From Conchocele bisecta (Eukaryota > Mollusca > Bivalvia > Lucinida > Thyasiridae): a stretch of 64,000 bases of DNA. The stretch is from contig CM055272.1 of assembly GCA_029237695.1 (NCBI GenBank), positions 37,786,901-37,850,900 on the forward strand, written 5' to 3'. A program made the translations under genes and the position numbers. Position 1 is the first letter of the stretch. Each line of letters starts with the position of its first letter. The notes beneath the pieces are model-generated. The model was not told where the DNA came from. It saw only the letters and a list, made by a program, of their open reading frames with translations, and searched no databases. Of this stretch, positions 45,930 to 54,946 are shown piece by piece.

Positions 45930-46846
45930 GCCGCGGCCCGCATGTCGAGCCCGCCGATGCATTTGATGGTCTCAGAGTGTATTTATTTGAAGTTTGATGC
46001 CCTAAAAGCATACAAAGTTTCAAGCAAATCTGACTTACGGTTACAGAGATAGTAGGTATATGAAAACTTTAACGCAAATTTGGACAGAAGCTTTAACGCA
46101 AACTTCTAAGTCATTTGACCTCGACATAGGGGCACAGGGGCCGCATGAGTGGGACACAGAATGAATATATGTATGATGACTAATAAGTATATGAAGTTTC
46201 AAGTCAATGTGACTTAGGACTGCAGAGATATAAGGTATTTCAAAACTTTAACGCAGATTTCGGAACGCAAACTTCTAAGTCAATTGACCTTGACCTTGGG
46301 CACAGGGGCCGCATGAGTGGGATACAGCATGAATATATGGATGATGACTAATAAGCATATGAAGTTACAAGTCAATGTGACTTAGGACTGCAGAGATATA
46401 AGGTATTTAAAAACTTTAACGCAGATTTCGGAACGCAAACTTCTAAGTCATTTGACATTGACCTTGGGCACAGGGGCCGCATGATTGGGATACAACATGA
46501 ATATATGGATGATGACTGATAAGTATATGAAGTTTCAAGTCAATGTGATATAAGGTATTTAAAAACTTTAACGCAAATTTATAAGTCATTTTACCTTGAC
46601 CTTGGGCACAGGGGCCGCATGAGTGGGATACAGCATGAATATATGGATCATGACTAATAAGCATATGAAGTTTGAAGTCAATGTGACTTAGGACTGCAGA
46701 GATATAAGGTATTTAAAAACTTTAAATTATATTTCGGACGGACGGACAGACGGACAGACGCACGCACGCACGCACGCACGCACGCACGGACACCCGGACG
46801 TCATTGTGATCACTATGTCTCGCTTTCCGCAAGCGGGCTCGACAAA
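45930..46846 (+). mobile_element. Helentron-like element, TGTCGAGCCCGC ends
   Basis: 5' GCCGCGGCCCGCATGTCGAG then CCCGCC. 3' hairpin CGCTTTCCGCAAGCG (46821-46835) then GGGCTCGACAAAA, whose inverse gives TCGAGCCCGC. About four ~165 bp units carry a GACCTTGACCTTGGGCACAG variant, CCGCATGAGTGGGATACA and TGTGACTTAGGACTGCAGAG. A (GGAC)/(GCAC)n run lies at 46736-46795. Same family as 32119-33165. Confidence 0.8.
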
Positions 46847-47142
46847 AAATCTTCATATGAACTTTTTTATCATACAAAGTTTAGTGAAACGGTCCCCTGA
46901 TCACGTGACCCCCTAGTATGAATCCAGGTAAGATTCACAATTAACGGTACGAATCCTTAAGTATGGATTCATTGTTAAGAATATGCATACCGTCCCATCC
47001 TCCATGTATTCATATCGAGCCGGTCCATCAGGATATGCACAGTTTGTGGATATATACCAAATTTTACAAAATAAATCATTTTATGATTTAATAATAACCC
47101 ATTATACTCTACAGACCACAAAGCCATCATAAACAAACACTG

Positions 47143-47212
47143 TAGATCCAGATGAGTCGGCTCGTGACTAAGAAGCTCGTGACGAGCCGCCTCATCTGGA
47201 TCTACAGAATAT
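47143..47212. repeat. Palindrome, GTAGATCCAGATGAG type
   Basis: CTGTAGATCCAGATGAGTCG ... GCCTCATCTGGATCTACAG around GCTCGTGACTAAGAAGCTCG. Related to 16303-16375 and 57340-57402. Confidence 0.75.
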
Positions 47213-47267
47213 GCCATGATTTTCAAGATTATAAAAAATGCCCCTTGTTGATTAATGGAATAGGCAA

Positions 47268-47690
47268 ACAAGAAATGTGGCCTGTCGGCACACGAATGCC
47301 ACCAATGGCAGATTAGAGAAACCGTGGCAAAGTTAATTAACCAAAGTGATAAGTATCACAAGCATATTTATGAAGGTCAAAAAGTCAAGGTCATATTAAG
47401 GGCAGTGTTGATGTGTGGCATTTGTCCACAAGTATGCTGTGTTGAAATGTTGAAGTAATCCTTCAAAGAATATAGAAGTTATGACAGAATTGAGAAACTC
47501 CGGCAAACTTAATGTGGGAAAAAGTTCAAAGTTGTCAAGGTGAAAAGGTCAAGGTCATATTCAGGGCAGCATGGATGGCTGGCATTTGTCCACAGGTATA
47601 CTGTGTTGAAATATGTAAGTAATCCTTCAAGGGATATAGAAGTTATAAAATAATTTTGCAACTCCGGCAAACTTTTTAATGTGCCGGACA
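47268..47690 (+). mobile_element. Tandem-array element, two ~180 bp units
   Basis: 5' ACAAGAAATGTGGCCTGTCG followed by units with AAGGTCAAGGTCATATT or AGTCAAGGTCATATTAAGG, GGCATTTGTCCACA and GTAATCCTTCAA. It ends near GTGCCGGACACAAGGG. It resembles the other CAAGAG-started elements in layout. Confidence 0.55.
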
Positions 47691-47785
47691 CAAGGGTTAA
47701 TGCAACAATGTGAAAATTAAGACAGAATCGTCCATTCCAGTGACTTCGGGGTATCTACCTGTTTCTCATCTTGTAGGTGTATTAC

Positions 47786-47870
47786 CTTCTTGAGGAAGTT
47801 ACACAGGTTGGCAATAATGGCACTACCCGCAACCCGTACATACTTCTTCTCCAGGGGTGGGATGTCTCCA
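47786..47870 (-). CDS. Probable internal exon of an unidentified gene
   Basis: An 85-base minus-strand exon with a good acceptor (TTTACCTTTTAG before 47870) and a good donor (AAG|GTAATA at 47786/47785). One frame is open through it: GDIPPLEKKYVRVAGSAIIA then NLCNFLKK. The first base completes a codon, and the exon ends between codons. The Leu/Val/Ala spacing suggests helical (ARM/HEAT-like) structure, but I cannot name the protein. It is surrounded by transposon DNA, as expected for an exon in a repeat-rich intron landscape. Confidence 0.5.
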
Positions 47871-47879
47871 CTAAAAGGT

Positions 47880-48407
47880 AAACATACGTGTATGTAACAT
47901 GGGCAACGCTATCAATACTGTGCGCAAAATGTACTGCCATATAAAGAATGCAAAAACAAGATTTTTTTTTATATTAAATTATAGCAAAATTTAAGAATGA
48001 GCCATCTTTTTATTACGTAAAATTTGGTCAAATATTGATTTTATTACAAAAAATTGATTTGTCTATGGGAATTTCAAATGGGGGAAAAGAGGTGGAGAAC
48101 ATGGAGGAAGAGTCGAAAAACTATAAATTTGGGAAATTAACTCTGAAACCTGGCTAGATATCTTGGAAATGATCTATGGATTCACAGACTGATCTGGATC
48201 TACACTGGTCGCAAAGCCCATAAGCCCCATATATCCAGTCACAAAATGCTTCCGCATTTGCTACGAACATTCTGTCAACTTTCGACGTCATTTACAGAAA
48301 ATATCACAGTTTCTGTAAATGTACTTCATGAAAAATCGCATATTATGTTCTTATGTATAAAATCACATGGCTAGTCTTGTATGTTTTAGCTAAAAGGGCT
48401 TAATATT
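47880..48407. other. Old repeat fragments, no gene
   Basis: Includes a TGTGGCTGTGAC-family remnant at 48178-48245 (GATCTGGATCTACACTGGTC). Otherwise AT-rich. Confidence 0.4.
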
Positions 48408-48812
48408 CAAGGCGTATGATCACGTGGTACTAACAACAACACAAGTACTGAAGTTTCCAGAATCCATCTGATTTAAAGTACGTATCTTTTACAATGTCCT
48501 TATTACGTAACGGTCAAATATAGCGCATTAAACGCGTCTTGTTAAGCTGCATTTGGTGCTCTCTGTATTTTCGCCGAAACTTCTGTCGTTTTAGCGAGGA
48601 ATAGATTTGCGTGTCGGAGACACGGAAATCGATTCTTCGCAAAAACGACATAAGTCAGTGTCAAACTCCCTGGACCACCAAATGCAGCTCATGAAAACGT
48701 GTTTGCTGCGCCATATTTCATCATAATCCGTTGAATATTAAGGAAAATATCAAATAATACTTAGTTTGGAGTGGGCGACGTTGTTGTTGTTACCACGTGA
48801 TCATGCACCTTG
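48408..48812. mobile_element. TIR element, CAAGGTGCATGATCACGTGG family, copy 2
   Basis: Left CAAGGCGTATGATCACGTGG and right CCACGTGATCATGCACCTTG. The interior folds on itself around the CGTGTCGGAGACACG centre. CACGTG E-box palindromes lie in each end. Confidence 0.75.
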
Positions 48813-49067
48813 ATTTTTATATAGAGACAATTAGAAATATACCTCTCCGATTCAAGAAGAATGGAGACAGAGGTATGGGGCGTCCTGCCATCTTTGGCAT
48901 TCTGGGAGCCCGGGGTATTCTCCGAGACAGTTGGCGACAGGTTCAACCCTATAATGTAGACAACAAGGCCTATCCTGCATTTGTGTGTCAATATTTTGGC
49001 AGTATATGAGATAAACATGTATTAATCCATTAAATTTGACCAACATATACATGTATTAGTAGTAATA

Positions 49068-49448
49068 CAGAGCTTCAGATAAGCTGCATATTTGCTTAAA
49101 TACCCAATTAAAATTGCCAAAATCCCAATTTAAATGAGAAGTAGCGACTATCAAAAAGCAATACAAATTTTATGGTACCTTTATCATGCTGCAGAAAACA
49201 ATAAACAGACCACAAATATAGAATATTTTTCTTATTTTCTAAGAAAACTCATCTTGGTATTTCATTAGAAATTGTCTTTAATGCCGAGACTGGTTTTCAT
49301 TTGAAGCAAACTATTCAATAATTGCTGTCTGTTGATGTATAAACAGTAGCCTGATTTGATTTTACCCAATTAAAATTTAGAAATACCCCATTGTTAAGAA
49401 ATGATGGAGTGACAATACTCAATTAATAATTCCTTATCTGGAGCCCTG
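49068..49448. mobile_element. hAT-like TIR element, CAGAGCTCCAGATAAG family, copy 4
   Basis: Left CAGAGCTTCAGATAAGC and right CTTATCTGGAGCCCTG. The interior matches 36074-36583 (ATACCCAATTAAAATTGCCA). Confidence 0.65.
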
Positions 49449-49469
49449 GTAATATAAATAGGCCCACTC

Positions 49470-49720
49470 ATACAATCAACCCAGGTTCGATTCTCGGCCA
49501 GGGCGTCAGTATTTCTGAGATACTTTGTATTTCCTGCTCTACTAGTCCTTTCGGATGGGGACTTTAAAAGGCGGCCCTGTGTATCAGATTTGAAGGAGAG
49601 TCTGGGCACGTTAAAGAACCAGAGGGCACTATTCTAATAAGAGCTAGGCCCCCTGGGGCTGGTTTCCTCTGTATCCACCTCCTTCCTTTCTCCCCTTCTT
49701 GGAAGACGACATGCAAGGTC
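49470..49720 (+). mobile_element. tRNA-derived SINE fragment
   Basis: CAACCCAGGTTCGATTCTCG resembles a pol III B box and T-arm. Downstream come CCTTTCGGATGGGGAC and GGGCACGTTAAAGAACC, blocks I know from tRNA-headed SINEs of molluscs and other invertebrates. The A box is degraded. No clear tail or target duplication was found. Confidence 0.5.
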
Positions 49721-49880
49721 ATCGAGCCAGTGCCATCGTTCAATCCAAGCATTTACATTTACAATCACCAGACAGATCATTTAACTAGACTGATAAGAAA
49801 TGCATGTTGTTCATTGAATGAAGTCTCTGGTTTGTTGACATAATTACGGATGCGCAGGTCTGGTCTTCACTGCTGGTGAA

Positions 49881-50620
49881 TCATGGTACATATGTCAAAT
49901 GACACGAAAAAAGCAGGCTTATTGACTTCAAGATCAAACATCCAAGTGTTGGATCACAGACTACACTGTTCGCTTTCTCGACTTCAAACAGGCGGTCGGT
50001 ATTGCCTTCCCTGACTTGCAGCGCAATGGATAGTTGGCATAGAAGGTGCAGGTCTTCTTTTGTGCTGTCGATACGTTTGCTTTTGTTTTTTTTGTGACGA
50101 TTGCACGGAAGAGGGATTTTGTTCATCTTGATTGGCTCATGGAAGGCGACTGCTTGAGATTCCAGGCGTTCCTTTACGAATGCAGAATGTTGTTTCTTTC
50201 CCTCTTCATGAGCACACATGATACATTGGGCGACATCCACTGACATGACTTCTCTGGTGTCGACTTGTGCAGCACCGACTGTTCTCATTCAGCTTCCGTG
50301 TCTTAACTGGGCTTGCGTGTGTATGTTCTTCAACATCATCGTAAGGCCGTTTTCCTTTGCGATTTATATGAGTGAGTTTGTCTAAGCAATCTTTGTGGAA
50401 TTGTGCATGATTGTTCATCAAAGTTGTTTCAATATTGGAATCGTTCATAAGAGGTTCAGGAATGTTCATTGGTACACTACGACCTTTGAATGCGGACAGA
50501 GACTTCGACAACGATTTATATCCCGCGCCTTTGTCTTTGCGTTTGCTGATACCTGATATCCCGGCTGGCGTCGGTTTGGCATAGACAGCACAACGACCAG
50601 TTTACTTCCCCTGACGCCAT
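49881..50620 (-). pseudogene. Decayed fragment of a Cys-rich, possibly zinc-binding protein of a repetitive invertebrate family
   Basis: Minus strand. An ATG near 50618 begins MASGEVNWSLCCLCQTD with a CxxC. After a frame change near 50570 it continues as KGAGYKSLSKSLSAFKG and HAQFHKDCLDKL (50511-50206). After another change near 50288 it reads TREVMSVDVAQCIMCAHEEG. This order (CxxC, then HxxC, then CxxC) matches an uncharacterised protein family often found in many copies in invertebrate genomes, usually upstream of other domains. I recall this but cannot confirm it. At least two frame changes without good splice sites suggest a pseudogene. Confidence 0.5.
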
Positions 50621-50924
50621 GTTTCAAGAATTCACCTGACAAAAGACAACCATTGATTATGTGTGTCAAGCTTTCAAGTAGAGCCACCATAACGTAATGT
50701 ACCGTATCAAGGAAATACTCAATTTACATTGACAGGTTTGGGAAGCTGTTACCTCTTTCCCAATTACGAGAAACCTGATAATTACTCAACTCATTACTAC
50801 CAATGTGTTTGTGTCACTATTACATTTTGCGTACCTTTGGTATTTAATTGCTTTACCAGGGTTCAAAAATGACAATTTTCATTGTTGAGACTAGGGCAGA
50901 GGTGGTTGTCCAAGAAATGTGTTC

Positions 50925-51320
50925 TGTTTCGTCTCCAGGGCGGGGGAGGCGAGGCATATCATCAGACCGAGTATTGTTACCTTCCGGGTATAGGCTACAT
51001 TGTTCGGGGTCGGGGAAAATAAGCACATGAGTCCGATGACTTATGTTTCGACTCACACAAAAATGGGCAGGGGTTTGGGGCCATGAACTGCTTTTAATTT
51101 CTTCTCCAGTGTGGGGGGAGGGGGTCAATCATCAGTCCGAGTACTGGTACCGTCCGGGTATAGGCACATTGAGATGTCGAAAATGACTATTTCGACACTC
51201 ACACAAAAATTGGGCAGGGGTTTGGGGCCCTGCACTGCTTTTAATTTCTTCTCCAGGGGTGGGGGAGGGGATCAATCATCAGTCCGAGAACTGGTACCGT
51301 CCGAGTATCGGCACATGAAC
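50925..51320 (+). repeat. Diverged tandem repeat, three ~130-140 bp units
   Basis: Each unit has TTCTCCAGGG-like sequence, a G-rich GGGGGAG run, CATCAGTCCGAGTACTGGTA, CGTCCGGGTATAGGCAC and a TTTCGACACTCACACAAAAA block. The three units start near 50930, 51105 and 51250. Confidence 0.65.
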
Positions 51321-51822
51321 ACATCCAGTATAATCAGTATTTACATGTTTCAGATCAACAAACGAAGGTGACATGTCCAGTTAATGAGCTTGAACTATTC
51401 ACAAGCTTGTTATTAGCACATAAAATTGGATAGAACATGGCTGATTACCTGATAAATCTTCCAAATAGCAGACACTTTTTGTTTTTGCTGTTGTTATTGT
51501 TGCTGTTGCTGCTGCAGAGATCCAGGCGCTTGTTTTTTTTACACTCCACAGCTATGGAACCTGTTTCCATCTGGGATTTCAGCTTGAATTTGGATGTCTT
51601 GAGACATTTTTGCTCCCAAACATGGATATAGGTACCAACATCAATCATATAGGTGTCTCAAATGCCGTGATATGAAGGAAAAAACATGATTTTAATTAGC
51701 GACCATTTGGAAATTCAAGATGGCGGTCTCAATCAAATTATTCAATCCTCCTATTGATGTTCTTGTCGTGTATATTGGCCCTAAACAGTAAATAATCTCT
51801 CAATTCACAACTCGGCACTGCA

Positions 51823-52044
51823 CTAAACGAAGGTCATCATCAGCCAGCCCATGTCTCGCATACGCACGTCACCCCAAGTACGCACTCTCTTCCCAACGGC
51901 CACAGAGAAGATACTTCTGAGCAGGTAGCAAGCAATAATTCCAATATAATAAAGTCCCATATAGCACTTGTGTCTCTGACCATTTCTATCAACAAACTGC
52001 CCAGAATATACTTTCCCACTCCAACTCAGTGTTACATTATACAC
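51823..52044 (-). CDS. Possible exon or old element coding remnant with a hydrophobic segment
   Basis: A minus-strand frame of 73 codons including GLYYIGIIACYLLRSIFSVA and KRVRTWGDVRMRDMGWLMM ends in TAG just below 51823. The hydrophobic run could be a membrane segment. No family is recognised, and no clear acceptor is present except GTTGATAG inside the frame. Confidence 0.28.
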   Translation of the reverse strand: MYNVTLSWSGKVYSGQFVDRNGQRHKCYMGLYYIGIIACYLLRSIFSVAVGKRVRTWGDVRMRDMGWLMMTFV

Positions 52045-52238
52045 CAGTCACCATTGTTCAGGACTTTCACACCTCTGACCATAACTGATTATACCCCAAG
52101 CCTTCACTGATTATAATACCTGCATACAGGTATCTGCTGGAGGGATTATTTCTTCAATACCTGATAAAATCCACATTATCGTGACAGCAAGTGAACAAGT
52201 ACCAAGTACACTTAACTCAAACGATAGTGTGTATCCAA

Positions 52239-52503
52239 TGTTATATTTGTCTCTTTGGTTTATGAGTCGTGTGAAGTTTTCATCACACTCAGTCCGGTTC
52301 CTGGAGTCAGCATTACGCCGAGGTGACCAGAAAGTCAGCGGCTGATTTCAGAAACTGGGAGTAAGTGGATTATCTCCCCTGTCCCTCCTCGTGGGGACTC
52401 TCTTCCGGTTTGGTTTTGATAAAAATTAAAGAATGAATTTATCTTGTTTCAAGAAGATTTATTATTCCCCAGTCAACAAGTAACTATGGTGAAGATTACT
52501 ACA
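52239..52503 (+). repeat. 5' LTR of the Gypsy-type element (265 bp)
   Basis: Starts TGTTATATTTGTCTCTTTGG and ends GAAGATTACTACA. Nearly identical to the 3' LTR except that it keeps a ~43 bp A/T-rich block (from CTTCCGGTTTGG on) which the 3' copy lacks. Confidence 0.9.
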
Positions 52504-52586
52504 TGGTGTAGAATCTAAAGCTACACCCAGACGATGACAACACTGCGTAGTATTATTTAGACTATATTCTGTAAATAAACATAAAG

Positions 52587-53392
52587 ATGAATCCTTTTCT
52601 CGAGGACAGCAACAACAACAACAACATTTCAATGTTTCCCACCACGCCAAATAGGGTTTATGCTCAACCGATGATGCAAAGCACACCTTACGTAAATGAC
52701 TTTGTTTCCCAGGTGTCTTCACCAGTGATACAACGGCCACCACCCCCTATTCGTCTTTCGGATACTCGCTATTCGAGACATTATTTGATCAGAGGCCGAA
52801 GTTTCGTCTGTCCTCCCCAATTTCACTCACTGACTTTGCAACCCTACCACTAGACTCACATGACTATATTCGGAAGCAAGCAGATATGTTGAATGTTATT
52901 CGCTCACATGTGCGGGTAAATGCTGTGAAAGCACAGGAAGAAATGCTTGAACGGGCAAATTCTGAATCAAATTCATTGAAACTCGATACAGGTGATTATG
53001 TATATCTGCGGACAAAGCCAAGTGGACCAGCGAAGAAACTCGGGAATCAATATTCCGGTCCATTTATTGTACATGACTTGCCCAGCCCACATATGGTACA
53101 GCTTCGCGATATTCACATAAATAGTGTACACAAACAACCAGTCCATATCGCTCGTTTGAAAGCAGCTTACATTCGTGAACCAACTCCATCTGCTTTCTTC
53201 AAAGTGAATACTAGAGTGCCTGATGCTGTACAATCGTCAGTTTCAACACAGACTGATACATTCACTCCGACAACGAAACCCATAATCCCACCGAATGAGC
53301 CTATATCAATAGAGACTCACACTCCTTGTACAAGACCAAAACGCGAGATCAGAAAACCAGCTCGTTACTGTGATTATGTTTGTTACAAGTAG
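52587..53392 (+). pseudogene. Residual gag start joined to integrase C-terminus
   Basis: An ATG at 52587 opens a gag-like N-terminus (MNPFLEDSNNNNN) that ends by 52853. In another frame the DNA continues as an integrase C-terminal region (open 52886-53392 and a little upstream), with LDTGDYVYLRTK, NQYSGPFIV, MVQLRDI and HIARLKAAY. This is the GPY/F chromodomain-adjacent module of Gypsy integrases, followed by a Thr/Pro-rich tail ending at TAG. The catalytic integrase core and all of RT are deleted. The remnant cannot support movement by itself. Confidence 0.8.
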
Positions 53393-54002
53393 TAACAAGT
53401 CTGTTCAGATTTTTCTATGCCACACTGAATAGAATGTCTGAAATATTGTGCTGAGTGAAAAAACACGATGCATGATTGTCTTGGATAAAACCTAGGCTCT
53501 ACAAGTCGTTGTTTTTTTGTTTTGCTTATCGATGATTATGGTAGTGGAAGGATTGGCCAATCAGTGACTGTTTCTTGGTAACAAGAATATTGTTCATTTC
53601 GAGATGAACATTTGTGAGGGTGTATGACAATACACAATAGCAGAACAATATAATTGGTATTGTTGCTAAAGCCTATCTTGTAATTGTTTGCTAAATGGTT
53701 GTATTTTCTTATCTTGTGTGTTTTGTGAAGTTAAATTTGTAGATTGTATATACAGATATTCCGTGTAAAGCGCAGATGCTGTTCTTTTCAAGATGCTGTA
53801 ACTCTACTGTTACTATTCAGACTTTTTTTCTGGGAGTTATTCCCCTTAGACCACTGTCTGTCTGCACGCGCATTTCAGCTATGTGATCGTTTGCTGCAAA
53901 TATTTTGTATATCATGTATATGTCATGAATACTAGGTTGGCATGTTTATTTTTGGAATTATAGCTAGTATTTTCAAACTTGTAATACCATCCTAATAGTG
54001 TA
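53393..54002 (+). other. 3' untranslated part of the Gypsy element, first segment
   Basis: No coding frame I can support. It continues at 54407-54946 after the nested miniature element. Confidence 0.5.
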
Positions 54003-54024
54003 TGTCACAGGGTGAGACAAATGT

Positions 54025-54098
54025 GCTCCGTACCGGGGCTCGAACCCGGGACCTCTGGTTTACCGTACCATCATTCTAACCGACTGAGCTATCCGGGC
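54025..54098 (-). tRNA. tRNA-like sequence in the 3' LTR of the TRIM
   Basis: Minus-strand 74-mer starting GCCCGGATAGCTCAGTCGGT, with A box TAGCTCAGTCGG, B box GGTTCGAGCCC and a perfect T-arm (CCGGG/CCCGG). The anticodon loop is irregular (C at the position before the anticodon) and the acceptor stem is imperfect. It is probably tRNA-derived rather than a working tRNA. Confidence 0.6.
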
Positions 54099-54241
54099 AC
54101 GAATACACATTTTCTCCCCATAGTGAGTTACGTACCGTGACATACTCCCCCGCCAAATTGGAATTCGTCCCCAAATTCTATATTTAATTGGTCTCTGAAA
54201 TACATATTTTTGGTACATTTTGGGCAGTATTTATCAGTCAC

Positions 54242-54260
54242 GGTCCCTCGTTGGGCGCCA
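54242..54260 (-). other. Primer binding site of the TRIM, tRNA-Lys type
   Basis: Minus-strand TGGCGCCCAACGAGGGACC. The first 12 bases are complementary to the 3' end CGTTGGGCGCCA of the animal tRNA-Lys(CTT) as I know it. Two bases separate it from the LTR. Confidence 0.75.
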
Positions 54261-54284
54261 AATGTCACAGGGTGAGAAAAATGT

Positions 54285-54358
54285 GCTCCGGCCCGGGGCC
54301 CGAACCCGGGACCTCTGGTTTACCGTACCATCGCTCTAACCGACTGAGCTAGCCGGGC
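54285..54358 (-). tRNA. tRNA-like sequence in the 5' LTR of the TRIM
   Basis: Minus-strand 74-mer starting GCCCGGCTAGCTCAGTCGGT. To my knowledge this matches the first 19-20 bases of animal tRNA-Lys(CTT). A and B boxes are intact in outline and the T-arm is fully paired. The acceptor stem pairs better than in the other LTR. The anticodon stem has one mismatch and would present GGT, so a Lys-accepting function is unlikely. Confidence 0.6.
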
Positions 54359-54406
54359 ACGAATACACATTTTCTCCCCATAGTGAATTACGTACAGTGA
54401 CATGTA

Positions 54407-54946
54407 TATATATTTTTAATCCATCATTAATAACTTGAGAATACCGATGAATAGGTTTCGTATCATAACTACCAGTAAATAGTTTATTTTATCACCATAC
54501 ACTAGGACTCATTTTCAGGTGCATTTTTGTATTGATCTTCATAGTACGCTCATCATTTAAAAGCACACTTTGGAATTTGCATTTGGACTCAATTCTTTGC
54601 TGTTACAGATTTACCTTTTTTCAATTATGATACATGTACAGCCTCTGTTCTGTTCATTTTTGGCAATGGGTAATAACTTTGTATGTGATGTTAGTTTTTA
54701 TCTGCCGATCACAGATAAATAGTATGTTAGTGTGTATGTATGTTGATATGTGACAGTTTATGATATTCTGTGTTATGCAAATTTCTCATGCAGTACTTGT
54801 GGTCATACAGGATTGCTATTTGCTAAGTTTCTACATAGTAGCCTTATTCATATATTCATCTATCCTTTTCTTCTTCGACTGTTTGTGATGACAGCTTCCA
54901 CGACTCATGCTAAAATTGTTCTACAATTTTAATTTTAGTGGGGGGA
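54407..54946 (+). other. 3' untranslated part of the Gypsy element, second segment, with purine tract
   Basis: Non-coding DNA ending in the polypurine tract AGTGGGGGGA at 54937-54946, directly before the 3' LTR. Confidence 0.6.

Larger units (their letters stand above)
54003..54402 (-). mobile_element. TRIM: 400 bp miniature LTR element with a tRNA-like gene in each LTR
   Basis: Two 140 bp direct repeats (54003-54142 and 54263-54402, about 9 differences by eye) begin TGTCAC and end GTGACA. They enclose 120 bp and are flanked by TGTA duplications (53999-54002 and 54403-54406). Read on the minus strand, the interior opens two bases after the LTR with TGGCGCCCAACGAGGGAC, a tRNA-Lys-type primer binding site. 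It closes with GGCGGGGGAGTA, a polypurine tract next to the 3' LTR. There is no protein-coding capacity, so it must be moved by another element's proteins. It sits inside the Gypsy element's 3' region in reverse orientation. The structure fits a TRIM. The tRNA-like sequence in each LTR is the unusual part. Confidence 0.9.

Noticed and set aside
54025..54358. Two functional tRNA genes
   Set aside because: Irregular anticodon loop, imperfect acceptor stems, and location inside LTRs. Treated as tRNA-like parts of a TRIM.
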